Assembly: GCA_964418695.1 (NCBI GenBank)
Contig: CAYQMN010000016.1
Span: forward strand, 3,634 to 67,633
Source: Prado023 sp964418695
GTDB lineage: Bacteria; Actinomycetota; Actinomycetes; S36-B12; CAIYMF01
Direction of reading: 5' to 3'
DNA: 64,000 nt
A model generated the notes under the pieces. That model was given only the letters and a program-made list of their open reading frames with translations, had not been told where the DNA came from and searched no databases. Below are positions 7,836-16,124 of the stretch, in pieces (the first letter of the stretch is position 1; each line of letters opens with the position of its first letter). The position numbers and the translations under genes were made by a program.

Positions 7836-9479
7836 GTGTCCGGAACGGAACGCGACCTCACCCCGCTCGCCCCGTTGGGCCAGGCCAGGCTTCGCTCGGG
7901 GCCGGTGCGCACCCAGCGACCTGTGTACGTGGATCTGCTGCCGCCCTGCAACGCGGGCTGTCCGGCGGGGGAGAACATCCAGGCGTGGATCGCCCAGGTG
8001 AAGGCCGGGGACCACGAGGCCGGCTGGCTTCAGCTCACCGCCGACAACCCGTTCCCCGCCATCCACGGCCGGGTCTGCTACCACCCGTGCGAGACCGCCT
8101 GCAACCGCGCCGAGCTGGACAGCGCGGTCTCGATCCACGGCGTGGAGCGGTTCCTCGGCGACCTGGCCATCGAGCGAGGCTGGACCTTCGAGCCCCCCTC
8201 GACCCGAACCGGCCAGCACGTCCTGGTCGTCGGCTCGGGTCCGAGCGGTCTGTCCGCGGCGTACCACCTCGCGCGGCTGGGTCATGGCGTGACGATCCAC
8301 GACAACGGGGCCGAGCCCGGCGGCATGATGCGCTACGGCATCCCCTCGTACCGCCTGCCGCGGGCCGTCCTGGACGCCGAGATCGACCGGCTCCGCGCGC
8401 TGGGCGTCACCTTCGTCCAGGACCACCGGGTCACCGACTTGCAGGCCGAGCGCGAGCAAGGCGGATTCGACGCCGTCTTCGTCGCGGTCGGGGCACACCT
8501 GTCGAAGCGGGTCGACATCCCCAACCAGGACGCATCCCGCGTCCTCGATGCCGTGGAGTTCCTCCGCAGCGCCGCCACCGGCACCCAGGCGCCCCTCACC
8601 GGGCACGTGGCCGTCTACGGGGGTGGGAACACCGCCATGGACGCCGCGCGCGTCGCCCGCCGGCTCGGCGCCGAGGACACGGTCATCGTCTACCGGCGCA
8701 CGCGCGAGCAGATGCCGGCCCACGAGTCGGAGGCGCAGGACGCCGAGTCCGAAGGCATCCGGATCAACTGGCTGCGCACCATCGCGTCGATGGGCCAGGA
8801 CGAGCTGGTCGTCGAGGTCCAGGAGCTCGACGACCACGGCCGCCCGCACGGCACCGGCCGCTTCGAGACCCTCGAGGCGGACACGGTCATCCTCGCGGTC
8901 GGCCAGGAGAGCGACACCGGCTTCCTGCGCGGCATCCCCGGCATCGAGTTCCGCGACGACACCGTGCAGGTCGCCCACGACACGCTCATGACCGGCGCCC
9001 CCGGCATCTTCGCCGGCGGCGACGCCGTCCCCAGCGAGCGCACCGTCACGGTCGGCGTCGGGCACGGGAAGCGGGCGGCGCGCGCCATCGACGCGTGGCT
9101 GCGGGGAGGCCACCCCGAGCGACCGCCGAAGCACCCGACCGCGAGCTTCGACAAGCTCAACCTCTGGTACTTCGGCCACCATGACCGCAGCGAGCAGGAC
9201 GAGCTCGACCCGGCGACGCGCGTGCAGGCCTTCGACGAGGTCCTCGTCGGACTGTCGGAGAGCGAGGCCGTCTTCGAGGCCGGCCGCTGCCTCTCGTGCG
9301 GCAACTGCTTCGAGTGCGACGGCTGCCTGGGCGCGTGCCCGGTGGACGCGGTGATCAAGCTCGGCAAGGGCAACCGCTACGAGTTCGACTACGACACCTG
9401 CACGGGCTGCAGCGCCTGCTACCGCCAGTGCCCGGTCCACGCGATCGAGATGGTCGCCGAGCTCACCGCCGAAGGCTGA
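7836..9479 (+). CDS. GltD/NfnB-like NAD(P)H oxidoreductase with C-terminal 2[4Fe-4S] ferredoxin domain
   Basis: A 547-residue protein from GTG 7836. The N-terminal Fe-S domain has CNAGCPAGENIQAW (C38, C42) and CYHPCETACNR. The FAD site VVGSGPSGLSAAYHLARLG lies at about residue 130 and the NAD(P) site VYGGGNTAMDAARVARRLG at about 265. The C-terminus holds two ferredoxin clusters, CLSCGNCFECDGCLGACPVD and CTGCSACYRQCPVHA. This is the GltD/NfnB/PreT group, which moves electrons between NAD(P)H and ferredoxin-like carriers. Only 7 bp separate it from the PFOR gene, so it probably links PFOR electrons to NADP(H). GTG 7836 is chosen over the out-of-frame ATG 7829. Confidence 0.88.
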   Translation: MSGTERDLTPLAPLGQARLRSGPVRTQRPVYVDLLPPCNAGCPAGENIQAWIAQVKAGDHEAGWLQLTADNPFPAIHGRVCYHPCETACNRAELDSAVSIHGVERFLGDLAIERGWTFEPPSTRTGQHVLVVGSGPSGLSAAYHLARLGHGVTIHDNGAEPGGMMRYGIPSYRLPRAVLDAEIDRLRALGVTFVQDHRVTDLQAEREQGGFDAVFVAVGAHLSKRVDIPNQDASRVLDAVEFLRSAATGTQAPLTGHVAVYGGGNTAMDAARVARRLGAEDTVIVYRRTREQMPAHESEAQDAESEGIRINWLRTIASMGQDELVVEVQELDDHGRPHGTGRFETLEADTVILAVGQESDTGFLRGIPGIEFRDDTVQVAHDTLMTGAPGIFAGGDAVPSERTVTVGVGHGKRAARAIDAWLRGGHPERPPKHPTASFDKLNLWYFGHHDRSEQDELDPATRVQAFDEVLVGLSESEAVFEAGRCLSCGNCFECDGCLGACPVDAVIKLGKGNRYEFDYDTCTGCSACYRQCPVHAIEMVAELTAEG

Positions 9480-9486
9480 GGCTGCG

Positions 9487-12400
9487 ATGCGCGTCACCAT
9501 CGATGGCAACGAGGCGGCAGTCGACGTCGCCTACCGACTCAACGAGCTCTGCGCGATCTACCCGATCACGCCTTCCTCGACCATGGCCGAGCTCGCCGAC
9601 GAGTGGTCGAGCGCTCACCGCACGAACGTGTGGGGGACCGTCCCCACCGTCATGGAGATGCAGAGCGAGGGCGGCGCCGCGGGCGCGCTGCACGGCGCGC
9701 TCCAGGGCGGGGCGCTGAGCACGACCTTCACGGCCAGCCAGGGGCTGCTGCTGATGATCCCCAACATGTACAAGATCGCCGGCGAGCTCACGTCGACGGT
9801 CTTCCATGTGGCCGCGAGGTCGCTGGCCGCCCAAGGGCTGTCGATCTTCGGTGACCACTCCGACGTCATGGCGGTCCGGCAGACCGGCTTCGCGCTGCTC
9901 TCGTCGGCCTCCGTCCAGGAGGCGCACGACCTCGCGCTGGTGGCGCAGGCAGCCACGCTGCGCACGCGGGTGCCGTTCCTGCACTTCTTCGACGGCTTCC
10001 GCACCTCGCACGAGCTCAACACGATCGAGACGCTGGACGACGACACCCTGCGCGCCCTGGCCCCGGAGCAGCTCATCCGCGAGCACCGGATGCGCGCGCT
10101 CACGCCCGAGCGCCCGTTCATCCGGGGCACCGCGCAGAACCCCGACGTCTACTTCCAGGCCCGCGAGACGGTCAACCCGCTCTACGCGCGCACGCCCGCG
10201 GTCGTCCAGGCGGTGATGGACGACCTGGCCGCCCACACCGGGCGGGCCTACCGGCTGGTCGAGTACGCCGGCCACAATGCGCCCGAGCGGGTCGTCGTCA
10301 TCATGGGGTCGGGCGCGCAGACGGTCCGCGAGACCGTGGCCCACCTCGTGCGCGGCGGCGCCCGGGTGGGGGTGCTCCAGGTCCGGCTCTACCGGCCGTT
10401 CCCGGCCGCGGAGCTCGTCGCCGCCCTGCCCGAGAGCGTGCGCGCCATCGCGGTCCTGGATCGCACGAAGGAGCCGGGCTCCAACGGCGAGCCGCTCTTC
10501 CTCGACGTCCTGACGACCCTGGCCGAGGCGCACCAGCGCGGCGAGGTCGCCGACCTGCCCGCGGTGATCGGCGGTCGCTACGGCCTGTCCTCCAAGGAGC
10601 TGACGCCCGGCATGGTCAGCGCCGTCTTCGACGAGCTCGCCGCACTGCATCCTCGCCCGCGGTTCACCATCGGCATCACCGACGACGTCGGCGGCCTGAG
10701 CCTGCCGTGGGACGACGACCTCGTCGTCGAGGAGCCGGGCACCATCCGTGCCGTCTTCTACGGGATCGGCTCGGACGGCACGGTCGGTGCCAACAAGAAC
10801 ACGATCAAGATCCTCGGCTCCGAGCCCGGCATCCACGCCCAGGCCTACTTCGTCTACGACTCGAAGAAGTCAGGCGGCCTGACGATCTCCCACCTGCGCT
10901 TCGGGCCGCACCCCATCCGCGCGCCCTACCTCGTCGCCCAGGCCGACTTCGTCGGTTGCCACCACCTCGGCCTCCTGGACAAGGTCGACGTGCTCGGAAC
11001 CGCGCGGGAGGGGGCGACGCTCCTGCTCAACGCGCCCCAGCCGGGTGACCAGCTGTGGGCGGTGCTGTCCCGGCCGGTCCAGCGCCAGATCATCGACAAG
11101 CGCCTGCGGGTCTGGACCATCGACGCCGACGCCGTCGCCGACGCCGCCGGCCTGCCCGGCCTGACCAACACGGTCCTGCAGACCTGCTTCTTCGCCATCT
11201 CCGGGGTCCTCCCGCGCGAGGAGGCGATCGACAAGGTCAAGGCCTCGATCCGCAAGTCGTACGGGCGGCGCGGCGCCGAGATCGTCCGCCGCAACGAGGC
11301 GGCGGTCGACGCCACCCTGGCCGCGCTGTACGAGGTCGCGGTCCCGAGTGCCGTGACCACGGATCGCGAGCCGCCTGCGGTGGTCCCGACCAGCGCGCCC
11401 GCGTTCGTCCAGACCGTGACCGCCGCGATGATGGCCGGTCGTGGCGACGCCCTGCCCGTAAGCGCGCTGCCGATCGACGGCACCTTCCCCAGCGGGACCG
11501 CGGCCTACGAGAAGCGACGGATCTCCGACCTCGTCGCGGCCTGGGACCCGGACGCGTGCATCCAGTGCGGCAACTGCAGCTTCGTCTGCCCGCACAGCGT
11601 GCTGCGCGCCAAGTACTACGACGAGGGCGCGCTGGCCGACGCGCCGGCGTCCTTCCGGTCCGCGCCGCTGGACGCCGTCGGGCTGCCGGACACGCGCTAC
11701 ACGCTGCAGGTCTACGTCGAGGACTGCACCGGCTGCGGGCTCTGCGTCGAGGCGTGCCCGGTGGACGCCCCGACCCCGCTGGGGGCCGACCCGCGCAAGG
11801 CGATCAACCTGGAGCCGCTCGAGCCCGTCCTTGCGCCCGAGCGCGCCAACATCGGGTTCTTCGAGAGCCTGCCGGTCAACAGCCGCTCGCGGGTGGACTT
11901 CGGCACCGTGCGAGGGACGCAGTTCCTCGAGCCGCTGTTCGAGTTCTCGGGCGCCTGCTCGGGCTGCGGGGAGACGCCCTACCTCAAGCTGCTCACCCAG
12001 CTCTTCGGGGAGCGGGCGACCGTCGCCAACGCCACCGGCTGCTCCTCGATCTACGGGGGCAATCTGCCCACGACGCCCTGGACGAAGAACGCCCAGGGCC
12101 GCGGACCTGCCTGGTCGAACTCGCTGTTCGAGGACAACGCCGAGTTCGGATTGGGGCTGCGCCTCGCCGCCGACCTGCACACCCGGCTGGCCCGGGAGCG
12201 TCTGGACGAGCTGCGCGACGCCGTGGGTGCCGAGGTCGCCGACGCCATCCTCGGTGCCCGGCAGGTGCGCGAGTTCGAGCTGACCGCCCAGCGCCAGCGG
12301 GTCGACGAGCTGCTGCGACGCCTCGACGACCTCGACGATCCGAGCGCACCAGCCGTGGCGGACCTGCGCAGCGTCGCCGACCACCTGCTGCGGCGCAGCG

Positions 12401-13074
12401 TCTGGATCGTCGGTGGGGACGGCTGGGCGTACGACATCGGCTCGGGCGGGTTGGACCACGTGCTGGCCTCGGGACGCGACGTCAACGTCCTCGTGCTGGA
12501 CACCGAGGTCTACTCCAACACCGGCGGCCAGTCGTCCAAGTCGACCCCCGTCGGGGCGGTCGCGAAGTTCGCCTCGGGTGGCAAGACGGTCCCGAAGAAG
12601 GACCTCGCCCTGCAGGCCATCGCGTACGGCTACGTCTACGTCGCTCGGGTCGCGATGGGCGCGGACCCTCACCAGACGCTGACGGCTTTCCGTGAGGCCG
12701 AGGCGTTCGACGGGCCGAGCGTCATCATCGCCTACAGCCACTGCATCGCCCACGGCATCGAGATGAGCAAGGGCCTGGACCAGCAGTACCGGGCGGTGGC
12801 CTCGGGGCACTGGCCCCTCCTGCGCTACGACCCGACCGTGCGGGCAAGCGGCGGCAACCCGTTCCAGCTCGACTCGCCGCGGCCCAGGATCCCGCTCGCG
12901 GACTACGTCTACAACGAGCTGCGCTACCGCATGCTGCGCGACGCCGACCCGGAGGAGGCCGAACGCCTGCTGGCCCATGCCCAGGAGGCCGTGGACCAGC
13001 GGTGGGCGACCTACGAGGAGATGGCGACCCGCGGCCCCGCCCGGTTCGTCGCCGATGCCCGGAAGAGGGGGTGA
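9487..13074 (+). CDS. nifJ: Pyruvate:ferredoxin (flavodoxin) oxidoreductase, single-chain
   Basis: At 1195 residues this is the full single-polypeptide PFOR. It catalyses oxidative decarboxylation of pyruvate to acetyl-CoA with reduction of ferredoxin or flavodoxin, or the reverse. Domain I starts with AAVDVAYRLNELCAIYPITP. The gamma domain contains VFYGIGSDGTVGANKNTIKI. Two [4Fe-4S] motifs are CIQCGNCSFVCPHSVLRAK and CTGCGLCVEACPVD. The thiamine domain has CSGCGETPYLKLL and GDGWAYDIGSGG followed by NTGGQSSKSTPVGAVAKF. All cofactor ligands appear intact. It overlaps the next gene by 4 bp (GTGA). Confidence 0.95.
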   Translation: MRVTIDGNEAAVDVAYRLNELCAIYPITPSSTMAELADEWSSAHRTNVWGTVPTVMEMQSEGGAAGALHGALQGGALSTTFTASQGLLLMIPNMYKIAGELTSTVFHVAARSLAAQGLSIFGDHSDVMAVRQTGFALLSSASVQEAHDLALVAQAATLRTRVPFLHFFDGFRTSHELNTIETLDDDTLRALAPEQLIREHRMRALTPERPFIRGTAQNPDVYFQARETVNPLYARTPAVVQAVMDDLAAHTGRAYRLVEYAGHNAPERVVVIMGSGAQTVRETVAHLVRGGARVGVLQVRLYRPFPAAELVAALPESVRAIAVLDRTKEPGSNGEPLFLDVLTTLAEAHQRGEVADLPAVIGGRYGLSSKELTPGMVSAVFDELAALHPRPRFTIGITDDVGGLSLPWDDDLVVEEPGTIRAVFYGIGSDGTVGANKNTIKILGSEPGIHAQAYFVYDSKKSGGLTISHLRFGPHPIRAPYLVAQADFVGCHHLGLLDKVDVLGTAREGATLLLNAPQPGDQLWAVLSRPVQRQIIDKRLRVWTIDADAVADAAGLPGLTNTVLQTCFFAISGVLPREEAIDKVKASIRKSYGRRGAEIVRRNEAAVDATLAALYEVAVPSAVTTDREPPAVVPTSAPAFVQTVTAAMMAGRGDALPVSALPIDGTFPSGTAAYEKRRISDLVAAWDPDACIQCGNCSFVCPHSVLRAKYYDEGALADAPASFRSAPLDAVGLPDTRYTLQVYVEDCTGCGLCVEACPVDAPTPLGADPRKAINLEPLEPVLAPERANIGFFESLPVNSRSRVDFGTVRGTQFLEPLFEFSGACSGCGETPYLKLLTQLFGERATVANATGCSSIYGGNLPTTPWTKNAQGRGPAWSNSLFEDNAEFGLGLRLAADLHTRLARERLDELRDAVGAEVADAILGARQVREFELTAQRQRVDELLRRLDDLDDPSAPAVADLRSVADHLLRRSVWIVGGDGWAYDIGSGGLDHVLASGRDVNVLVLDTEVYSNTGGQSSKSTPVGAVAKFASGGKTVPKKDLALQAIAYGYVYVARVAMGADPHQTLTAFREAEAFDGPSVIIAYSHCIAHGIEMSKGLDQQYRAVASGHWPLLRYDPTVRASGGNPFQLDSPRPRIPLADYVYNELRYRMLRDADPEEAERLLAHAQEAVDQRWATYEEMATRGPARFVADARKRG

Positions 13075-14149
13075 ACGACGTGACCGGGGCCACGCGCCCG
13101 GCCGGCGAGCCTCACCCTGCGACGGCACCTGACCTGACCAGCACCTACCTCGGCCTGCGCCTGCGCAACCCGATCGTCGCCAGCGCATCCCCGCTCTCGC
13201 TGCGCGTCGAGGGCGTCGCAGCCCTGGCCGATGCCGGAGTCGGCGCGATCGTCCTCTACTCCCTCTTCGAGGAGCAGGTGCTTCGTGAGCAGCTGCGTGA
13301 CCTGCAGCTCGTCGATGCCCACGAGGACGCCTTCGGTGAGGCGCTGAGCTACTCCCCCGTCGCGACACCTCGCAGGCGGGGGCCGCCCGCCGGTACCTCA
13401 AGCACGTCGAGCGGGCGGTGGCGGCGTGCGACGTGCCCGTCATCGGCAGCCTGAACGGCAGCACGCCGGGCGGCTGGGTGAGCTACGCGGCGGCGATCCA
13501 GGAGGCGGGCGCCGCGGCGATCGAGCTCAACATCTACGCAGTCCCCGGGGACCCGCGCACGTCGGGCCGGGACGTCGAGGACCGGCATGTCGAGATCCTC
13601 GAGGCGGTCAAGGGCGCGGTGACGATCCCGGTGGCCGTCAAGCTGAGCCCGCACTTCAGCTCGGTCGGCGAGGTCGCGCTCCGCCTGGACCGGGCCGGCG
13701 CCGACGGGCTCGTGCTCTTCAACCGCTTCATGCACCCCGACATCGACCCGCAGACCCTGACGGTCGAGCCGGGGGTGACGCTCTCGTCGCCGGTCGAGGC
13801 CAGGCTCCCGCGGGCCTGGATCGCGCTGCTCCACGGTCAGGTGACGGGCTCGCTCGCCGCAACGACCGGAGTCGAGAGGGCGCAGGATGTCGCGGCGTAC
13901 CTGCTCGCCGGCGCGGACGTGGTCATGACCGCCTCGGCCCTGCTGCGCCACGGCGTCGACCACGTCGCGGTGCTGCTCGACGGTCTGGAGGACTGGATGC
14001 TGGACAAGGGCTTCGCCTCGCTGGACGACGTGCGCGGGCTGCTCGCCGTCCCCGCAGACGCCGACGCGACGGCCTACGAGCGGGCCGGCTACGTCGCCGC
14101 GCTCGAGCGCGGTCGCGCCGCCTACGGGTCCCTGGGCGCCGCGCATTGA
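13071..14149 (+). pseudogene. Dihydroorotate dehydrogenase-like protein, frameshifted
   Basis: Two frames together encode one DHOD-like (PreA-type) TIM-barrel protein. The first (from GTG 13071, overlapping the PFOR stop, or GTG 13080) gives STYLGLRLRNPIVASASPLS and continues to EALSYSP. The second, from about 13365, gives RRYLKHVERAVAACDVPVIG and continues to the stop at 14147-14149, including AVKLSPHFSSVGEVALRLDR and AGADVVMTASALLRHG. The junction near 13360-13370 needs one extra base to restore frame. The family usually accompanies this oxidoreductase-PFOR pair; its substrate is not established. It is either a genuine recent frameshift or a sequencing error. Confidence 0.8.
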
Positions 14150-14253
14150 CGATGCCAGGCGCCGTACGTGGAGCATGGCCCACCCTCATGGGCGCCAGGT
14201 CCGGCGCCCGCGCACCGCCTTGCTCTTGCCTGCTCCGCCCTGGGCGACTCATC

Positions 14254-14484
14254 GCACACGCGCCCACTGACGGGCACGTGGTTCCGGTGACCTCGACCCT
14301 GCGGGGATACCGAAGCGAGGTGACCCTCGGCCCGGGCACCGGTGGGCTGGATCGGCCCTCAGCTGCCCAATGCCAGCATGTCCGTGCCGTGTCCACCGGG
14401 CGCATCGCCACCGTGACCGGCAACGTCGGCCCCGTCGACCTGCGGATCCGCGAGACCCTGGGCCTGCTCCTCGACCTGCCCTGA
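14254..14484 (+). pseudogene. MazF/PemK-family toxin, C-terminal remnant
   Basis: About 76 residues match the core and C-terminus of MazF endoribonucleases: HVVPVTSTLRGYRSEVTLGP, then SAAQCQHVRAVSTGRIATVT, then LRIRETLGLLLDLP and a stop. The N-terminal strand with the start and the RGDIW-type segment is missing: upstream sequence in this frame has no start or similarity. There is no MazE-like gene next to it. The conserved part is well preserved, suggesting recent truncation. Confidence 0.7.
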
Positions 14485-14576
14485 CTTCTCCGGACGCAGG
14501 ATCACCGCCGCGGCGCGAGGCCCCGACCGGCCGCTGGCGACGACCGCCCGGGGCTCGCCGTGAAGCGACCCTTCCT

Positions 14577-15638
14577 TCAGTTGCGGTGCTTGGCGAAGAA
14601 GTCCCAGATGATCTCGGTGGCGTCGACCTCCTGGGTGGCCGTGTCGTCCTCGGGGCTGCCCGGCCAGCTGTGGGTGCCGCCGGCGACCTTGTAGAACACC
14701 ACCTCCGAGCGGTCCTTGCACTTGGAGTACGCCTCCTTGGTCACGTGCTCGGAGACCTGGCTGACCGCGGGACCGCGCGTGCAGCCGTCGAACCGGGCCC
14801 AGGTCTGCATGGCGAGCTGGGTCGTGTAGCCCCAGCGCTTGTCCGCGTTGCCCTCGTACGGGTTCGTGGTGTCGGCGTCTCCGTGGAAGGTGATCACCGG
14901 CACGGTCTTGCGCGGCGCGCAGCTCTGCAGCTCGAGCGCGTGCGGCGCATCCGGGGAGGGGCGACCGGCGCGCAGGCCGGCCACCGGTGCGATCGCGGCG
15001 ACCTTCTCCGGGCGCTCACAGGCGTAGGCCGAGGCCATCCGGGCGCCGCCCGAATGGCCGGTGATGTAGACGCGGTCGGCATCGGCGCAACCGCGCTTCA
15101 CGAAGGTGTCGATGACCTGAGTGAGGAAGGCGACATCGTCGCGCGCGCCGGGGGGCGGGTAGTCGCCTCCCGTGGTCGGCACGCCGGGCACGTTCCACAG
15201 CCAGATCTGGTCGGGGTTGGGGTCGGCCGCCGGGATGTCGCCGTTCGGGGCGACCGTGATGAAGCCGTTCTCGTCGGCGGTGGCGTCGAGGTCGTTGTAG
15301 GACGAGATCATGTCGGCGTTGCCGTTGCTGAAGTGCAGGTTGAGCACCAGCGGCGCGGGGCGCTTCCGCGCGACGCCGTCGGGGACGTGCACGCGCACGG
15401 GGTAGCTCTGGCCCCGGAACCTGACGTCGACCCAGCTGGTGCCAGGGCTCGTCGAGCACGTGGAGGGGGAGCCGTGCGTCGCGGTCGTCGAGTGGTAGGC
15501 GACGGTCGTGGTCGCCGCGACAGAGGCATCGGTCGCGGCGGTCGAGTGGGAGGCGTCGGTCGCGGCCGTGCCGCAGCCGGCGGCGATGAGGGAGGCCGTG
15601 GCGACTGCGAAGATGGTTCGCGGGAGGGCGCGGTTCAT
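14577..15638 (-). CDS. Secreted PHB-depolymerase/LpqC-like esterase lipoprotein
   Basis: A 353-residue protein with a lipoprotein signal peptide ending IAAGC at C22. A Ser/Thr/Ala-rich linker (residues 23-60) follows, then an alpha/beta-hydrolase domain. PLVLNLHFSNGNADMISSYN carries the oxyanion region, VYITGHSGGARMASAYACER (about residue 195) carries the catalytic Ser, VITFHGDADTTNPYEG the catalytic Asp region, and VAGGTHSWPG the catalytic His. This layout matches the PHB depolymerase/feruloyl esterase-like family; in actinomycetes it is usually an extracellular esterase of unknown substrate. The linker contains two near repeats (ATDASHSTAATDASVAA). Monocistronic. Confidence 0.85.
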   Translation of the reverse strand: MNRALPRTIFAVATASLIAAGCGTAATDASHSTAATDASVAATTTVAYHSTTATHGSPSTCSTSPGTSWVDVRFRGQSYPVRVHVPDGVARKRPAPLVLNLHFSNGNADMISSYNDLDATADENGFITVAPNGDIPAADPNPDQIWLWNVPGVPTTGGDYPPPGARDDVAFLTQVIDTFVKRGCADADRVYITGHSGGARMASAYACERPEKVAAIAPVAGLRAGRPSPDAPHALELQSCAPRKTVPVITFHGDADTTNPYEGNADKRWGYTTQLAMQTWARFDGCTRGPAVSQVSEHVTKEAYSKCKDRSEVVFYKVAGGTHSWPGSPEDDTATQEVDATEIIWDFFAKHRN

Positions 15639-16124
15639 GGTGTCCTGCTTCCTGGACGTGGGGTGCAGCGGGTGAGTTCAGCGGCGGCGGTTGCGACCGC
15701 TGGCGAGTCGGAGGCTCGAGACCCACCACCAACTCGGGGCGGAGACTAGAAGGCCCGACTGGTCAATGCATTGCTGAACGCCGCCAACTCCGAAAATCGT
15801 GCGGACTCACGGGGCGACTCCGTCGCTATTGTCCGACGGCGGTCCGACGGCGGTCCGCTGACCACCCTCTCTGAGACCGATGAGAGCGTGGAACAGCCGC
15901 TCGGCGACAGCGTCACCGCAGGTCACGACCGGGTTGGCAGCGATGACTCGCGATCCTTGAGAGTCGGTGGGCGTCACCGCATACTGGGACGAGCCGGCGT
16001 GGGCTGGCCGACGAAAAGTGGAACATTCAACGAATTCAGACCGAGCGGAATGTGGTTCCTGGCGAATCAAGCCCGCCGAAGAAGAGTCGCTGCGCCTCAC
16101 CCACTTCGGCCCAGGAACGCTCGC
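15639..16124. other. Intergenic stretch with short direct repeat
   Basis: 486 bp, noticeably less GC-rich than its surroundings between 15,980 and 16,080. It carries two tandem copies of GTCCGACGGCG (15831-15841 and 15842-15852) and a partial third. No frame shows family similarity. The compositional dip hints at foreign or decayed DNA. Confidence 0.4.

Noticed and set aside
7484..7978. N-terminal extension of the PucR-type regulator
   Set aside because: The extra residues are not PucR-like and overlap the promoter region of the divergent operon.
10870..13464. An 864-residue minus-strand open frame antisense to the PFOR gene
   Set aside because: Its composition (Arg, Gly, Val, Asp-rich, no family motifs) is that of an antisense shadow of a high-GC gene, and the plus-strand PFOR is beyond doubt.
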